DNA from: Deltaproteobacteria bacterium
GTDB taxonomy: Bacteria; Myxococcota_A; UBA9160; UBA4427
Direction of reading: 5' to 3'
Assembly (NCBI GenBank): GCA_029261855.1
Contig: JAJDAN010000089.1
Span: forward strand, 248,001 to 312,000
Length of the DNA: 64,000 bases
The position numbers and the translations under genes are program-made. How positions within the stretch are numbered: the first letter of the stretch is position 1; every line of letters starts with the position of its first letter. Positions 50,990-59,480 of the stretch are shown here, piece after piece. A model generated the notes under the pieces. The model did not search any database, had not been told where the DNA came from, and worked only from the letters and a program-made list of their open reading frames with translations.

Positions 50990-52675
50990 TCAGCGGCTCG
51001 GCAGCCTGATCTCTTCGACGAGGTCCTGGACGGCCTGGGGAGGCGGCGGTGTGAAGCGGCTCACCGAAAGGGTGACGGCGAAGTTGAGAAGCATGCCGAC
51101 GGTGCCGATGCCCTCGGGGCTGATGCCGAACCACCAGTCATCGGGACCACCGCGGCCCATGATCTTGAACCAGATGATGTACGCGGCCGTGAAGACGATG
51201 CCGATGACCATGCCCGAAATGGCGCCTTCCCGGGTGACCCGCTTGCTGAAGACGCCGAGCACCAGGATCGGAAAGAAGCTCGCCGCCGCGAGCCCGAACG
51301 CGAAGGCCACGGTGGCGGCGACATAGTCGGGTGGGTGGATGCCGAAGTACCCCGCGACGATCACGGCGCCCCCGGCCGAGATCCGGGCGACCAGTAGCTC
51401 GCGTTCTTCCGTCATTCCCTGGCGGAATACCGATTTGACCAGGTCGTGTGAGACCGACGATGAGATCACGAGCAGCAGCCCGGCAGCGGTGGACAGCGCC
51501 GCGGCCAGGGCCCCCGCCGCGACGAGTGCGACCACCCAGGCGGGTAGCCGCGCGATCTCGGGATTCGCGAGCACCATGATGTCCCGGTCGATCACCAGCT
51601 CACTCGTCGCCGGGTCCTCGCCATACTGGATGATGCCGTCACCGTTCCGGTCGTTGAACTGGATGAGGCCCGTCGCCTCCCAGCTGCTGAACCAGTCGGG
51701 CACTTCCGCGTAGGGACGTTCGTGCAGGGTCTGGATGAGATTGATCCGCGCGAAGGCCGCCACCGCGGGCGCCGTGGTGTAGAGCAGCGCGATGAAGAGA
51801 ATTGCCCAGAACGCGCTCCAGCGAGCGAGCCGCGCCGTCTTCACGGTGTAGAAGCGGATGATCACGTGGGGCAGCCCGGCGGTGCCGACCATCAAGGCAA
51901 TGGCCACAGCGAGCACGTCGATCATCGAACGCTTGCCGGCGACGAACGCCCCCGTGTACTCGGGAAGACCGAAGTCCCGGTGGATCGCGTCGATCGCCTC
52001 GAGCAGGAAGACGCCCGCCTGTTGGCCCTCGACCAACGGCTGTCCGAAGCCCAGCTGGGGGATCGGTTGGCCCGTCATCTTCATGGAAATGGCTACCGCA
52101 GGGATCAGGTAGGCGACGATCAACACGCAGTACTGGGCGACCTGCGTGTAGGTGATGCCGCGCATGCCGCCGAGGGTGGCGTAGACGAACACCATGCCGA
52201 CACCGATGAAGACACCGGTCTCGATCTCGACTTCGAGGAAGCGCGAGAAAACGACCCCCACCCCGCGCATCTGGCCCGCCACGTAGGTGAAGGAAACGAA
52301 GATCGCGCACACGACCGCTACGACTCGTGCGACCTGCGAGTAGTAGCGGTCGCCGACGAACTCGGGGACGGTGAACTTGCCGTACTTTCGGAGATAGGGC
52401 GCCAGCAACAGGGCGAGCAACACATATCCACCCGTCCATCCGAGCAGGTAGATCACGCCGTCGTAGCCCATGAACGAGATCAGTCCCGCCATGGAGATGA
52501 ACGACGCGGCGCTCATCCAGTCGGCGCCCGTCGCCATGCCGTTGGCGAGCGCCGGCACGCCTTGCCCCGCTACGTAGAAGCCACGGGTGGTGGCGACCCG
52601 GCTCCAGATGGAGATGCCGATGTAGAGCGCGAAGGTGGCCGCGACGATCGTGTAGGTCCAGCCCTGGATGTCCAT
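50990..52675 (-). CDS. sodium:solute symporter, large subunit (VC_2705/ActP-like)
   Basis: A 561-residue SSS-family transporter with about 13 membrane helices. Family sequence includes FYVAGQGVPALANGMATGADWMSAASFISMAGL and the sodium-site helix VVALVAAGALAAALSTAAGLLLVISSSVSHDL. Pairing with a DUF4212 small subunit identifies the VC_2705-type group, thought to carry acetate or other small carboxylates. It starts where the small-subunit stop ends (TGATG, one base shared), so the two are coupled. Confidence 0.92.
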   Translation of the reverse strand: MDIQGWTYTIVAATFALYIGISIWSRVATTRGFYVAGQGVPALANGMATGADWMSAASFISMAGLISFMGYDGVIYLLGWTGGYVLLALLLAPYLRKYGKFTVPEFVGDRYYSQVARVVAVVCAIFVSFTYVAGQMRGVGVVFSRFLEVEIETGVFIGVGMVFVYATLGGMRGITYTQVAQYCVLIVAYLIPAVAISMKMTGQPIPQLGFGQPLVEGQQAGVFLLEAIDAIHRDFGLPEYTGAFVAGKRSMIDVLAVAIALMVGTAGLPHVIIRFYTVKTARLARWSAFWAILFIALLYTTAPAVAAFARINLIQTLHERPYAEVPDWFSSWEATGLIQFNDRNGDGIIQYGEDPATSELVIDRDIMVLANPEIARLPAWVVALVAAGALAAALSTAAGLLLVISSSVSHDLVKSVFRQGMTEERELLVARISAGGAVIVAGYFGIHPPDYVAATVAFAFGLAAASFFPILVLGVFSKRVTREGAISGMVIGIVFTAAYIIWFKIMGRGGPDDWWFGISPEGIGTVGMLLNFAVTLSVSRFTPPPPQAVQDLVEEIRLPSR

Positions 52676-52971
52676 CAGTCGCGGCTCGGCTCTTCGCTCT
52701 TGGAGGCGGGATGCGGGCCCGTGCCCAGGCGCCGCTCGACCCGGTCCATCCAGACGGCGTAGACGAGGACGATCCCCACGAAGATGACGATCGATCCCTG
52801 CTGGCCGAACCAGAAACCGAGGGGGAAGCCCCCGAACTGGAACTCGTTGAGCCAGGGCACCGCCACGATGCCCAGCCCGAAGCCGGCCACCGCCCAGATC
52901 GTGAGCAGCAGGGTGAGGATGCGCAGGTTGGTGCGCCAGTAGGCGCGCGAATCACCCTGCTCCCAGGCCAC
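52675..52971 (-). CDS. DUF4212 small subunit of the sodium:solute symporter
   Basis: A 98-residue membrane protein with two hydrophobic helices (NLRILTLLLTIWAVAGFGLGIV and GSIVIFVGIVLVYAVWM) separated by the WLNEFQFGGFPLGFWFGQQG loop, the DUF4212 signature. It shares one base with the symporter start and is always found beside such symporters. It probably acts as their accessory subunit. No N-terminal signal is cleaved. Confidence 0.92.
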   Translation of the reverse strand: MAWEQGDSRAYWRTNLRILTLLLTIWAVAGFGLGIVAVPWLNEFQFGGFPLGFWFGQQGSIVIFVGIVLVYAVWMDRVERRLGTGPHPASKSEEPSRD

Positions 52972-53068
52972 GAAATCCCCCCCAACGAGACGCCGAGTAG
53001 CCTATCACGGCGGACGACCTGTGCGAGAATCAGGAACCCGCGAAGCGTCCCGATCCGAGGAGCCTCTC

Positions 53069-54244
53069 ATGACGACCCTGAAGACCTACGCAGACGGTAG
53101 AAGGTGCAACGACGCGGACAGCCACCTGATGGAAACCATCGACTGGCTCAGTTCCCACGCGGACCCCGGAGTCCGCGAGGATCTACCGGGCTTCGCACCT
53201 CAGGGCGGCAGCGCGAGCAAGGCGGGCCGCGTGATCTTCGACATGATCGAGAAGGCCAGCCAGAGACGAGACGACGCTGAAGCCACGCGGCGACTCGAAG
53301 AGAACGTAGTCGGCGGACCCAAGGGCTGGCTCGCGCACGGCGCCACCGACGGAGCCGAGCGCAGACGCACTCTCGACCTGCTCGGTTTCGAGAAGCAGCT
53401 CGTCTTTGCGACCTTCTCCGTCGGGCAGTTCGCCTACTCGCGCGACCCGCGCATCGCCTACGGCGGAGCGCGGGCCCACAATCGCGGCATGCAAGAATTC
53501 TGCGGCGATGACCCCCGGCTGTTGCCCGTCTGCTTCCTGCCGCTCGGCGACCCCGCCCGTTCGGAAGCCGAGCTCGACGAGCTGCTGCAGGAAGGCCCCG
53601 GCGCGGTGTGGGTGCTCTCGGACTCCCTGGGCGACACGTCGCCGTCACACGTAGACCTCGAGCCCATCTGGGCGAGACTCGCCGAGGCCCGCGTCCCGAT
53701 CGCCCTGCACATCGGCGGCGGCAAGCTGCTCGATCGTCGCTACCACCAGAACGGACGACCGCTGCCCGAAGACTGGCTCGGCGGTGGCGAAAATCTGCGC
53801 GCCAAGGATTTCCCCGTCGTCCACCATTCGCCGGAACGCTTCCTCACCTGCCTCACGCTCGACGGCGTATTCGAACGGCACCCCGACCTGCGCTGCGGCG
53901 TCATCGAGCTCGGCGCCAGCTGGGTGCCTGGCATGCTGCGCAACCTCGACCATGCAGCCCGCGCCTTTGGCCGCAACGAGCCAATCGTCCGGGAACTCAG
54001 CCTCACGCCTTCGGACTACATCCGGCGCCAGGTGCGCTTCACGCCCTTCCCCTTCGAAGACGTGGGCTGGTTGATCGAGGATTCCGGCGACGAGCTGTTC
54101 TTGTTCTCGTCAGACTACCCGCATCCCGAGGGCAGCAAGGACCCGATCGGGAAGTTCGAGGCGAGCCTCGATGCGCGCGGCATCGATGACGCGGCGCGCG
54201 GGCGCTTCTACGCGGAGAACTTCGAAGTCCTGTTCGGCGCGTGA
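53069..54244 (+). CDS. amidohydrolase-family metal-dependent hydrolase
   Basis: A 391-residue TIM-barrel amidohydrolase of the ACMSD/amidohydrolase_2 group. Likely metal residues are in NDADSHLMET, ALHIGGGKLL, VHHSPERFLTC and FSSDYPHPEGSKD. These enzymes decarboxylate or hydrolyse aromatic or steroid-derived acids. ATG 53069 has GAGGAG 7 nt upstream; an earlier start at 53021 is less likely. It overlaps the SRPBCC gene by 4 bp, so the pair is one translational unit. Substrate unknown. Confidence 0.88.
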   Translation: MTTLKTYADGRRCNDADSHLMETIDWLSSHADPGVREDLPGFAPQGGSASKAGRVIFDMIEKASQRRDDAEATRRLEENVVGGPKGWLAHGATDGAERRRTLDLLGFEKQLVFATFSVGQFAYSRDPRIAYGGARAHNRGMQEFCGDDPRLLPVCFLPLGDPARSEAELDELLQEGPGAVWVLSDSLGDTSPSHVDLEPIWARLAEARVPIALHIGGGKLLDRRYHQNGRPLPEDWLGGGENLRAKDFPVVHHSPERFLTCLTLDGVFERHPDLRCGVIELGASWVPGMLRNLDHAARAFGRNEPIVRELSLTPSDYIRRQVRFTPFPFEDVGWLIEDSGDELFLFSSDYPHPEGSKDPIGKFEASLDARGIDDAARGRFYAENFEVLFGA

Positions 54245-54699
54245 CGGAAGATCCGCCGCTCTTCACCATCGTGCACGAAGTCGAAATCGCGTCGCCCGCG
54301 GAGGACGTCTGGGCCGTGCTGACGGACTTCGCTTCCTACGGCGACTGGAATCCCTACGTGCTGTCGATCTCGGGGGAAGCGACCCCGGGTGCCGTCCTCG
54401 ACGTCACCATCGCCCAGGACAACTGGGCTGCACCCCTGGCGATTCGCCCCGTCGTGGTTCGCGCCGAGGCCCCACGGGTCTTCCACTGGAGTGGCCGTGT
54501 CGGAGACGGCGGTGTGCTCGACACCGACCACTCGTTCCACGTCGAGACCACGGCGGGGAACGGCGTCCGCTTCGTCCAACGCGAGGAGTTTCGCGGCAGC
54601 CTCGCCGCGAGTCTCGAAGCCGACGCCCGCGAGTTCACCCACGCCGCGTTTCGCGCGATGAACGAAGCCCTGGCGCGCCGGGTCGAGGCGGGACGCTAG
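54241..54699 (+). CDS. SRPBCC-fold lipid/hydrophobic ligand-binding protein
   Basis: A 152-residue START/SRPBCC-like protein, shown by VHEVEIASPAEDVWAVLTDFASYGDWNPYVLSISGEATPGAVL and the closing helix EFTHAAFRAMNEALARRVEAG. The fold holds a hydrophobic ligand in a deep pocket. Its GTG overlaps the amidohydrolase stop (GTGA), suggesting it helps that enzyme or handles the same substrate. The stop codon TAG is the first part of dispersed repeat copy 2. Confidence 0.82.
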   Translation: MTEDPPLFTIVHEVEIASPAEDVWAVLTDFASYGDWNPYVLSISGEATPGAVLDVTIAQDNWAAPLAIRPVVVRAEAPRVFHWSGRVGDGGVLDTDHSFHVETTAGNGVRFVQREEFRGSLAASLEADAREFTHAAFRAMNEALARRVEAGR

Positions 54700-54787
54700 G
54701 TTCTCCCGTTCCAGGCGAAGCTGGTTCCGAAGGGTTCTACCGGAACTGCGCTCGCTCGCAGCCAGGCCAATGACGCTTTGGGGCTAG
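54698..54787. repeat. dispersed intergenic repeat, copy 2
   Basis: A 90-bp copy of the repeat at 34730-34829. It is bounded on both sides by stop codons of converging genes: the SRPBCC gene TAG at its left edge and the acyl-CoA dehydrogenase stop (CTA on the plus strand) at its right. GTTCCG and CGGAAC inside it pair over an 11-nt gap, and CCAA/TTGG pair near the end, so it could terminate both genes. Confidence 0.75.
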
Positions 54788-55929
54788 AAGCCGAGCTGCT
54801 TGGCGAGGTACTGCAGCATCGTCTCGTCACTACCGCCGCCGATGCCCCCGAGCCGTGTATCGACGAAGGCACGGCCCGCCATCGACTCCTTCATGTAGCC
54901 GTAGCCACCGTGCAGCTGCATGCACTCGCTCGCGACCCGCATGCAGACCCCCACCGTGAACACCTTCGCCGCGGTGATCAGGGTGGTGGCGTCCTTGCCG
55001 TCGACGAGCCTTCGCACGGCAGAAAGATTCAGCTCGCGGGCGGCCTGCATCTGCACCCACAGCTCGGCCATCTTGAACTGCGTGTTCTGCATCTTCGAGA
55101 GCGGCTTGCCGAAGAGGACGCGTTCGTCCGTCCATTTCTTGGTCTCGTCCCACAGCAGCTCCATCGCAGACAGCGCGGTGATGCAGGCGACGAGGCGCTC
55201 GTCCTGGAACTGCATCATCTGTTGCTGGAAGCCCCGGCCGACCTCGCCGATGGTGTTCGCGACGGGGACCCGGACGCCTTCGAAGTAGAACTGGCCCGTG
55301 TCCGAGCCCCAGTTCCCGATCTTGTCGAGCAGGTCGTAGCGAACGCCGGGTGTGTCCGTCGGCACGATGATCTGCGAGAAGCCGCCGTATCCGGCGTCGG
55401 GATCGGTCACCGCCAGCAGGCACAGCCAGTCTGCGTTGGCCGCGTTGGTGATGTAGATCTTCGAGCCGTCGATCACCCAGTCGGAGCCGTCGCGCACGGC
55501 CCGGGTCTTGATGCCCGCGACGTCCGACCCGGCGTCGGGCTCGGTCACCGCGATGGCCGAGACCGTATCTCCGGCGATGGCCGGGGCGAGATACGCGCGC
55601 TTGAGATCGTCGCTGCCGAACTGCGCGAGGGAAGGCGTCGCCATTTCGGTGTGGACGCTGATGGCGAGAGTGGCGCCGGCGTTGTCCGAGCGACCGAGCT
55701 CTTCGTGCATGACCGCCGAGAACGACCAGTCGAGACCAGACCCGCCGTAGGCCGGGTCGTAGCGCAGGCCCAGCATCCCCAGGTCGCCCATCTGCTTGAA
55801 GAGCGACTTGTCGATACGACCCGCCGCGTCGAAGTCTCGGGCACGTGGCCGCATCTGCTCTTCGGTGAACTTCCGGACTGTCTCGCGGAAGGCCTCGTGT
55901 TCCGGCGTGGCATAGAGGTCGCTGCTCAT
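54784..55929 (-). CDS. acyl-CoA dehydrogenase
   Basis: A 381-residue FAD enzyme of the standard acyl-CoA dehydrogenase family. DPAYGGSGLDWSFSAVMHEELGR and AVTEPDAGSDVAGIKTRAVRDGSDWVIDGSKIYITN make the FAD-binding middle domain. QLHGGYGYMKESMAGRAFVDTRLGGIGGGSDETMLQYLAKQLGF is a normal C terminus; the short-chain enzymes have the catalytic Glu further in this segment (here FQDERLVACITALSAMELLWDET region). It is the first of three dehydrogenases in this strand-consistent cluster and ends in dispersed repeat copy 2. Confidence 0.93.
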   Translation of the reverse strand: MSSDLYATPEHEAFRETVRKFTEEQMRPRARDFDAAGRIDKSLFKQMGDLGMLGLRYDPAYGGSGLDWSFSAVMHEELGRSDNAGATLAISVHTEMATPSLAQFGSDDLKRAYLAPAIAGDTVSAIAVTEPDAGSDVAGIKTRAVRDGSDWVIDGSKIYITNAANADWLCLLAVTDPDAGYGGFSQIIVPTDTPGVRYDLLDKIGNWGSDTGQFYFEGVRVPVANTIGEVGRGFQQQMMQFQDERLVACITALSAMELLWDETKKWTDERVLFGKPLSKMQNTQFKMAELWVQMQAARELNLSAVRRLVDGKDATTLITAAKVFTVGVCMRVASECMQLHGGYGYMKESMAGRAFVDTRLGGIGGGSDETMLQYLAKQLGF

Positions 55930-55951
55930 TCGGGACTCCGTTTCGGCGCGC

Positions 55952-57070
55952 TCAGCCGTTCGCGAGCGCGTCGAGGCGCTCCATGGTGTCGGCGTACTCG
56001 ACTGCGAACTCTTCCATCACGCTCCGCACCGACTTCACGTGATTCATCGACCCGACGATCTGGCCGACGAAGTAGTTCGCCAGCTGGGCCGCGCCGGCGT
56101 TGTTGTGGGATGTGCGCGCGATCCGGGCCCGGGCCTCGCGAACCAGTCGCGGCTGCAAGGGCATGGGAAGCGGCTGGGGGTTCGACGGGTCCTCCCAGGC
56201 GTCTGTCCAGGCGCTGCGCAGCTGACGCGCCGGCTTGCCGGTGAGCGAGCGGCTGCGAACGGTATCTCCGGACCCGGCCTTCAGGAACTTCTCCTTCACC
56301 ACCGGATCGGTCTCGGCCTCTTCCGTCGTCAGCCACACGGACCCGCACCACACGCCCTCTGCGCCGAGCGCGAGCGATGCGGTGAGCTGGCGACCGTTGC
56401 CGATGCCCCCGGCGGCGAGCACCGGGACCGGACTCACCGCGTCGACGACTTCCGGCACGAGCACCAGGGTCGAGATCGTGCCCGTGTGCCCGCCGGCCTC
56501 GTATCCCTGGGCGACGACGATGTCGACGCCGGCTTCCACGTGGCGCCGCGCGTGCTCTACCGTTCCGGCCAGGGCCGCCACCTTGACGCCCTTCTCGCGT
56601 CCCATCTCGATCATCCACGGGGGCGGCGGGCCGAGCGCCGAGGCGATCAGGCTGATCTTGTGCTGGAAGACCAGCTCGATCACTTCCCGTTGACTCTCGT
56701 AGCCGACCGAGAATGAAGGCGGCAGCTTCACGCCTTCGGGTAGCTCGGGCACGCCGTGCTGCTCGAGCAGGCGATCGAGGAAGGCGTAGTGTTCCTTCGG
56801 GATGCGCTCGTCGAGCTGGTTCTCGTCGAAGCCCCCGCGGTCACTCCCGACGAATTTCGAGGGCAGCAGCAGATCGACGCCGTAGGGCTTGTCGCCGATC
56901 TCCTTCTCGATCCACTCGAGTTCGGCCTTCAGCCCTTTCGGTGAATGGCCCGCCACACCGAGGACGCCAAGCCCGCCGGCCTTCGAGACCGCGGCCGCGA
57001 CGTCGCGGCAATGAGTGAAGGCGAAGATCGGAAACTCGAGACCGAGGTCCTTGGCGAGCTGGGTTTGCAT
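55952..57070 (-). CDS. nitronate monooxygenase/2-nitropropane dioxygenase-family flavoprotein
   Basis: A 372-residue FMN TIM-barrel protein. MQTQLAKDLGLEFPIFAFTHCRDVAAAVSKAGGLGVLGVAGHSP is the family N terminus; VVAQGYEAGGHTGTISTLVLVPEVVDAV and VLAAGGIGNGRQLTASLALGAEGVWCGSVWLTTEEAE carry the FMN-phosphate site. Such enzymes are nitronate monooxygenases or enoyl reductases. Its place between two acyl-CoA dehydrogenase genes makes an enoyl-CoA/CoA-ester reaction the better guess. The ATG at 57070 has GGAGAA 6 nt upstream. It starts 37 nt after the preceding dehydrogenase gene. Confidence 0.9.
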   Translation of the reverse strand: MQTQLAKDLGLEFPIFAFTHCRDVAAAVSKAGGLGVLGVAGHSPKGLKAELEWIEKEIGDKPYGVDLLLPSKFVGSDRGGFDENQLDERIPKEHYAFLDRLLEQHGVPELPEGVKLPPSFSVGYESQREVIELVFQHKISLIASALGPPPPWMIEMGREKGVKVAALAGTVEHARRHVEAGVDIVVAQGYEAGGHTGTISTLVLVPEVVDAVSPVPVLAAGGIGNGRQLTASLALGAEGVWCGSVWLTTEEAETDPVVKEKFLKAGSGDTVRSRSLTGKPARQLRSAWTDAWEDPSNPQPLPMPLQPRLVREARARIARTSHNNAGAAQLANYFVGQIVGSMNHVKSVRSVMEEFAVEYADTMERLDALANG

Positions 57071-57107
57071 GGCTTCTCCGGGAGGTCCTGGGGTGAGAGG
57101 TGGAGGG

Positions 57108-58220
57108 TCAGGCCGCGGGGACGAGGCCCTGGAGATCGGCTGCGCGGGCGCGCAGCAGCTCGGGGCCGCCCAGCAGGTGGCGTGCGTTGGCGATGCGTTT
57201 GAACCAGAAGTGGAGGTTCTGTTCGTCGGTCCAGCCGATGCCGCCGTGCACCTGGGTGGAGACGCTGGCGATCTCGCGACCGATCTCGGCGATGTGCGCG
57301 AGGGCATGGCAGGACATCCAGGGGGACTCGTCGGGCACGCCGTCGAAGGCATGGGCGGCGTACCACAGCAGCGAACGGGCCGGCTCGACCTCGGCGATCA
57401 TCTCGGCGCACATGTGCTTCACCGCCTGGAACGATCCAATCACGCGGTCGAACTGCTTGCGGTCCTTCGCGTAGGCGACCGCCTGCTCGACCATCGACTC
57501 GCAGGCGCCCAGGGTGTCTGCGGCGAGGGCGATACGCCCGGCTTCGAGCATGCGTGCGATGGCGGCGCCCGCGCCTTCGAAGACCGCCAGGGGATCGACG
57601 CCGTCGAAGGAAAGCTCTGCGGTGCAGCGCGTGGCGTCGACGGTCAGCAGGCGGGTCTTCTCGAGGCCCGGCGCGCTGGCGTCGACCAGCGCGAGGGTCG
57701 TCGCGTCGAGAGCGACGAGCAGCCGGTCGGCCCCGAACGCGTCGAGGGCCATGATCGCCTTGCCGTCCAACTTGCCGTCCTGCCTACCCGGCCGAAGGCG
57801 CACGCCGGCGTCTTCGCGGACGGAGAACAGCTCGGTGACGGCGACACCGACGACGAGCTCGCCGCTCGCGATGCCGGCCAGCCAGTCCTCGGCGAGCTTG
57901 CCGCCCACCGCCTCGAGCGCCGTCGGCGCCATCACCGCCGTGGCGAGGAACGGTGTCGGCGTCACGGCGTGACCGAGAGCCTGGGAGACGATCACCGCGT
58001 CCAGCAGGCCGAGCCCGCTGCCCCCCTGCTCCTCGGGCACGACGATTCCGGCGATGCCGAGCTCGGCAAGCTGGGACCAGATCGCCCGGTCATTCGGGCA
58101 GCTCTTGCTGCCCGCCTTCTGGCGCTGGTCGCGCACCCGCTCGATGGCAACCTGGTCCGCGAGGAAGCCTCGCACCGTCTGCTCGAGCAGAAGCTGGTCT
58201 TCCGAGAGTCCGAAGTCCAT
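57108..58220 (-). CDS. acyl-CoA dehydrogenase (steroid-type alpha/beta family)
   Basis: A 370-residue dehydrogenase. MDFGLSEDQLLLEQTVRGFLADQ is a typical N terminus and VPEEQGGSGLGLLDAVIVSQALGHAVTPTPFL leads to a divergent middle domain with no clear FAD-binding TEPxAGSD motif. HGGIGWTDEQNLHFWFKRIANARHLLGG ends it. This divergent form is common in heterotetrameric steroid acyl-CoA dehydrogenases (FadE-type pairs), where one subunit lacks the catalytic Glu. The partner is likely the next gene, 25 nt upstream on the same strand. Confidence 0.9.
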   Translation of the reverse strand: MDFGLSEDQLLLEQTVRGFLADQVAIERVRDQRQKAGSKSCPNDRAIWSQLAELGIAGIVVPEEQGGSGLGLLDAVIVSQALGHAVTPTPFLATAVMAPTALEAVGGKLAEDWLAGIASGELVVGVAVTELFSVREDAGVRLRPGRQDGKLDGKAIMALDAFGADRLLVALDATTLALVDASAPGLEKTRLLTVDATRCTAELSFDGVDPLAVFEGAGAAIARMLEAGRIALAADTLGACESMVEQAVAYAKDRKQFDRVIGSFQAVKHMCAEMIAEVEPARSLLWYAAHAFDGVPDESPWMSCHALAHIAEIGREIASVSTQVHGGIGWTDEQNLHFWFKRIANARHLLGGPELLRARAADLQGLVPAA

Positions 58221-58245
58221 GGCCCGGATCCTTTCCTTCGGCCCG

Positions 58246-59439
58246 TCAGGCCTTCGCCGGCTTGGGTTCCCGGGGTAGCCCCAGCCCGCGCTCGGCGATG
58301 ATGTTCTTCTGGATCTGCGCGGTGCCGCCCCCGATGATGAGCCCCAGCGAGAACATCGAGTGAGCCTGCCAGTAACCGCGTTCGCGCTCGTACTTGGTGT
58401 GGTCGTACAGGGCACCCAGCTCGCCCATGACATCGATGGCCAGAGCCGACATGTCGAAGCTGAGCTGGCAGTTCTGCAGCTTCACGATCAGTCCGGCAAC
58501 CCCCGACGACTCGCCCTTGAGGTTGCAGGTGAGCATGCGCATCCCGTGGTGCTTCATGGAAAGCGCGCGCGCCTGCAGCCGCATCAGCCGATCGCGGTAG
58601 ACGGGGCTCGCGATCGCAGGCACGCCGTTGATGGTTTCCTTCTTCATCAAGCGCGCGAGCCGCATCCAGGTGCCCTCGGCGTTCGCGTTGAGAGAACTGC
58701 GTTCGTGCTTGAGCGTCGTGTTCGCGATCTTCCAGCCTTCGCCACGGGCGCCCACGACGTTCGCCTTGGGGACTCGCACGTCGCTGAATAACACCTGGTT
58801 GAACGAGTTGTCACCGATGTCGCCGGACATGGTGCGCAGGGGCTGCACCTCGATCCCCGGCGTGTCCATCGGCAACAGGATGTAGCTGATGCCCTCGTGC
58901 TTCTTGGCGTCGGGCTCGGTGCGCACCAGGATGAAGCACATGTCGGACTGGTCCGCGCCGCTGGTCCAGATCTTCTGCCCGTTGATCAGGAAGTCGTCGC
59001 CGTCTTCACGTGCCGCGGTCTGCAGACTCGCGAGATCGCTGCCGGAGCCCGGCTCCGAGTAGCCCTGGCACCACATGACTTCGCCGCGCATGGTGGGCGC
59101 GATCCAGCGCTCGCGCTGCTCTTCACTGCCGTGGGTCAGCAGGGTCGGCACCAGCATCGAGGGACCCTGGGCCATCATGCCGCGCGGCACGCCCGCCTTG
59201 TTGAACTCCTCGTCCATGATGACCGTCTCGAGCAGGTCGGGCTCGGCCCCGTAGCCGCCGTACTCCTTCGGGATCGTGCGCGCCCAGTAGCCGTGCTCGA
59301 TCAAGAGGCTCAGCCACTGGATGCGGTGCTCCGCCCGGCCTTCGGCCATGCCGATGGCGCCTCCGGGCTTGTTGTGCGCGAGGAACTCCCGCACCTGCTC
59401 GCGGAAGGCGTCGTAGCGCGCGTCGAACTCGAGATCCAT
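58246..59439 (-). CDS. acyl-CoA dehydrogenase (probable partner of the neighbouring dehydrogenase)
   Basis: A 397-residue dehydrogenase with KEYGGYGAEPDLLETVIMDEEFNKAGVPRG, QGYSEPGSGSDLASLQTAAREDGDDFLINGQKIWTSGADQ and a C terminus ending in SLGLIIGGGTAQIQKNIIAERGLGLPREP, the FAD-binding contact shared by the FadE group. Large side-chain and ring-degrading steroid dehydrogenases have this type. It precedes the divergent dehydrogenase by 25 nt, consistent with a heterotetramer. The start ATG 59439 fits the family N terminus (DLEFDARYDAFREQVREFL). Confidence 0.93.
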   Translation of the reverse strand: MDLEFDARYDAFREQVREFLAHNKPGGAIGMAEGRAEHRIQWLSLLIEHGYWARTIPKEYGGYGAEPDLLETVIMDEEFNKAGVPRGMMAQGPSMLVPTLLTHGSEEQRERWIAPTMRGEVMWCQGYSEPGSGSDLASLQTAAREDGDDFLINGQKIWTSGADQSDMCFILVRTEPDAKKHEGISYILLPMDTPGIEVQPLRTMSGDIGDNSFNQVLFSDVRVPKANVVGARGEGWKIANTTLKHERSSLNANAEGTWMRLARLMKKETINGVPAIASPVYRDRLMRLQARALSMKHHGMRMLTCNLKGESSGVAGLIVKLQNCQLSFDMSALAIDVMGELGALYDHTKYERERGYWQAHSMFSLGLIIGGGTAQIQKNIIAERGLGLPREPKPAKA

Positions 59440-59480
59440 CGGTCGTTCCTCTCTGGCGGCGCAGTTCTAGCGACTCCGGG

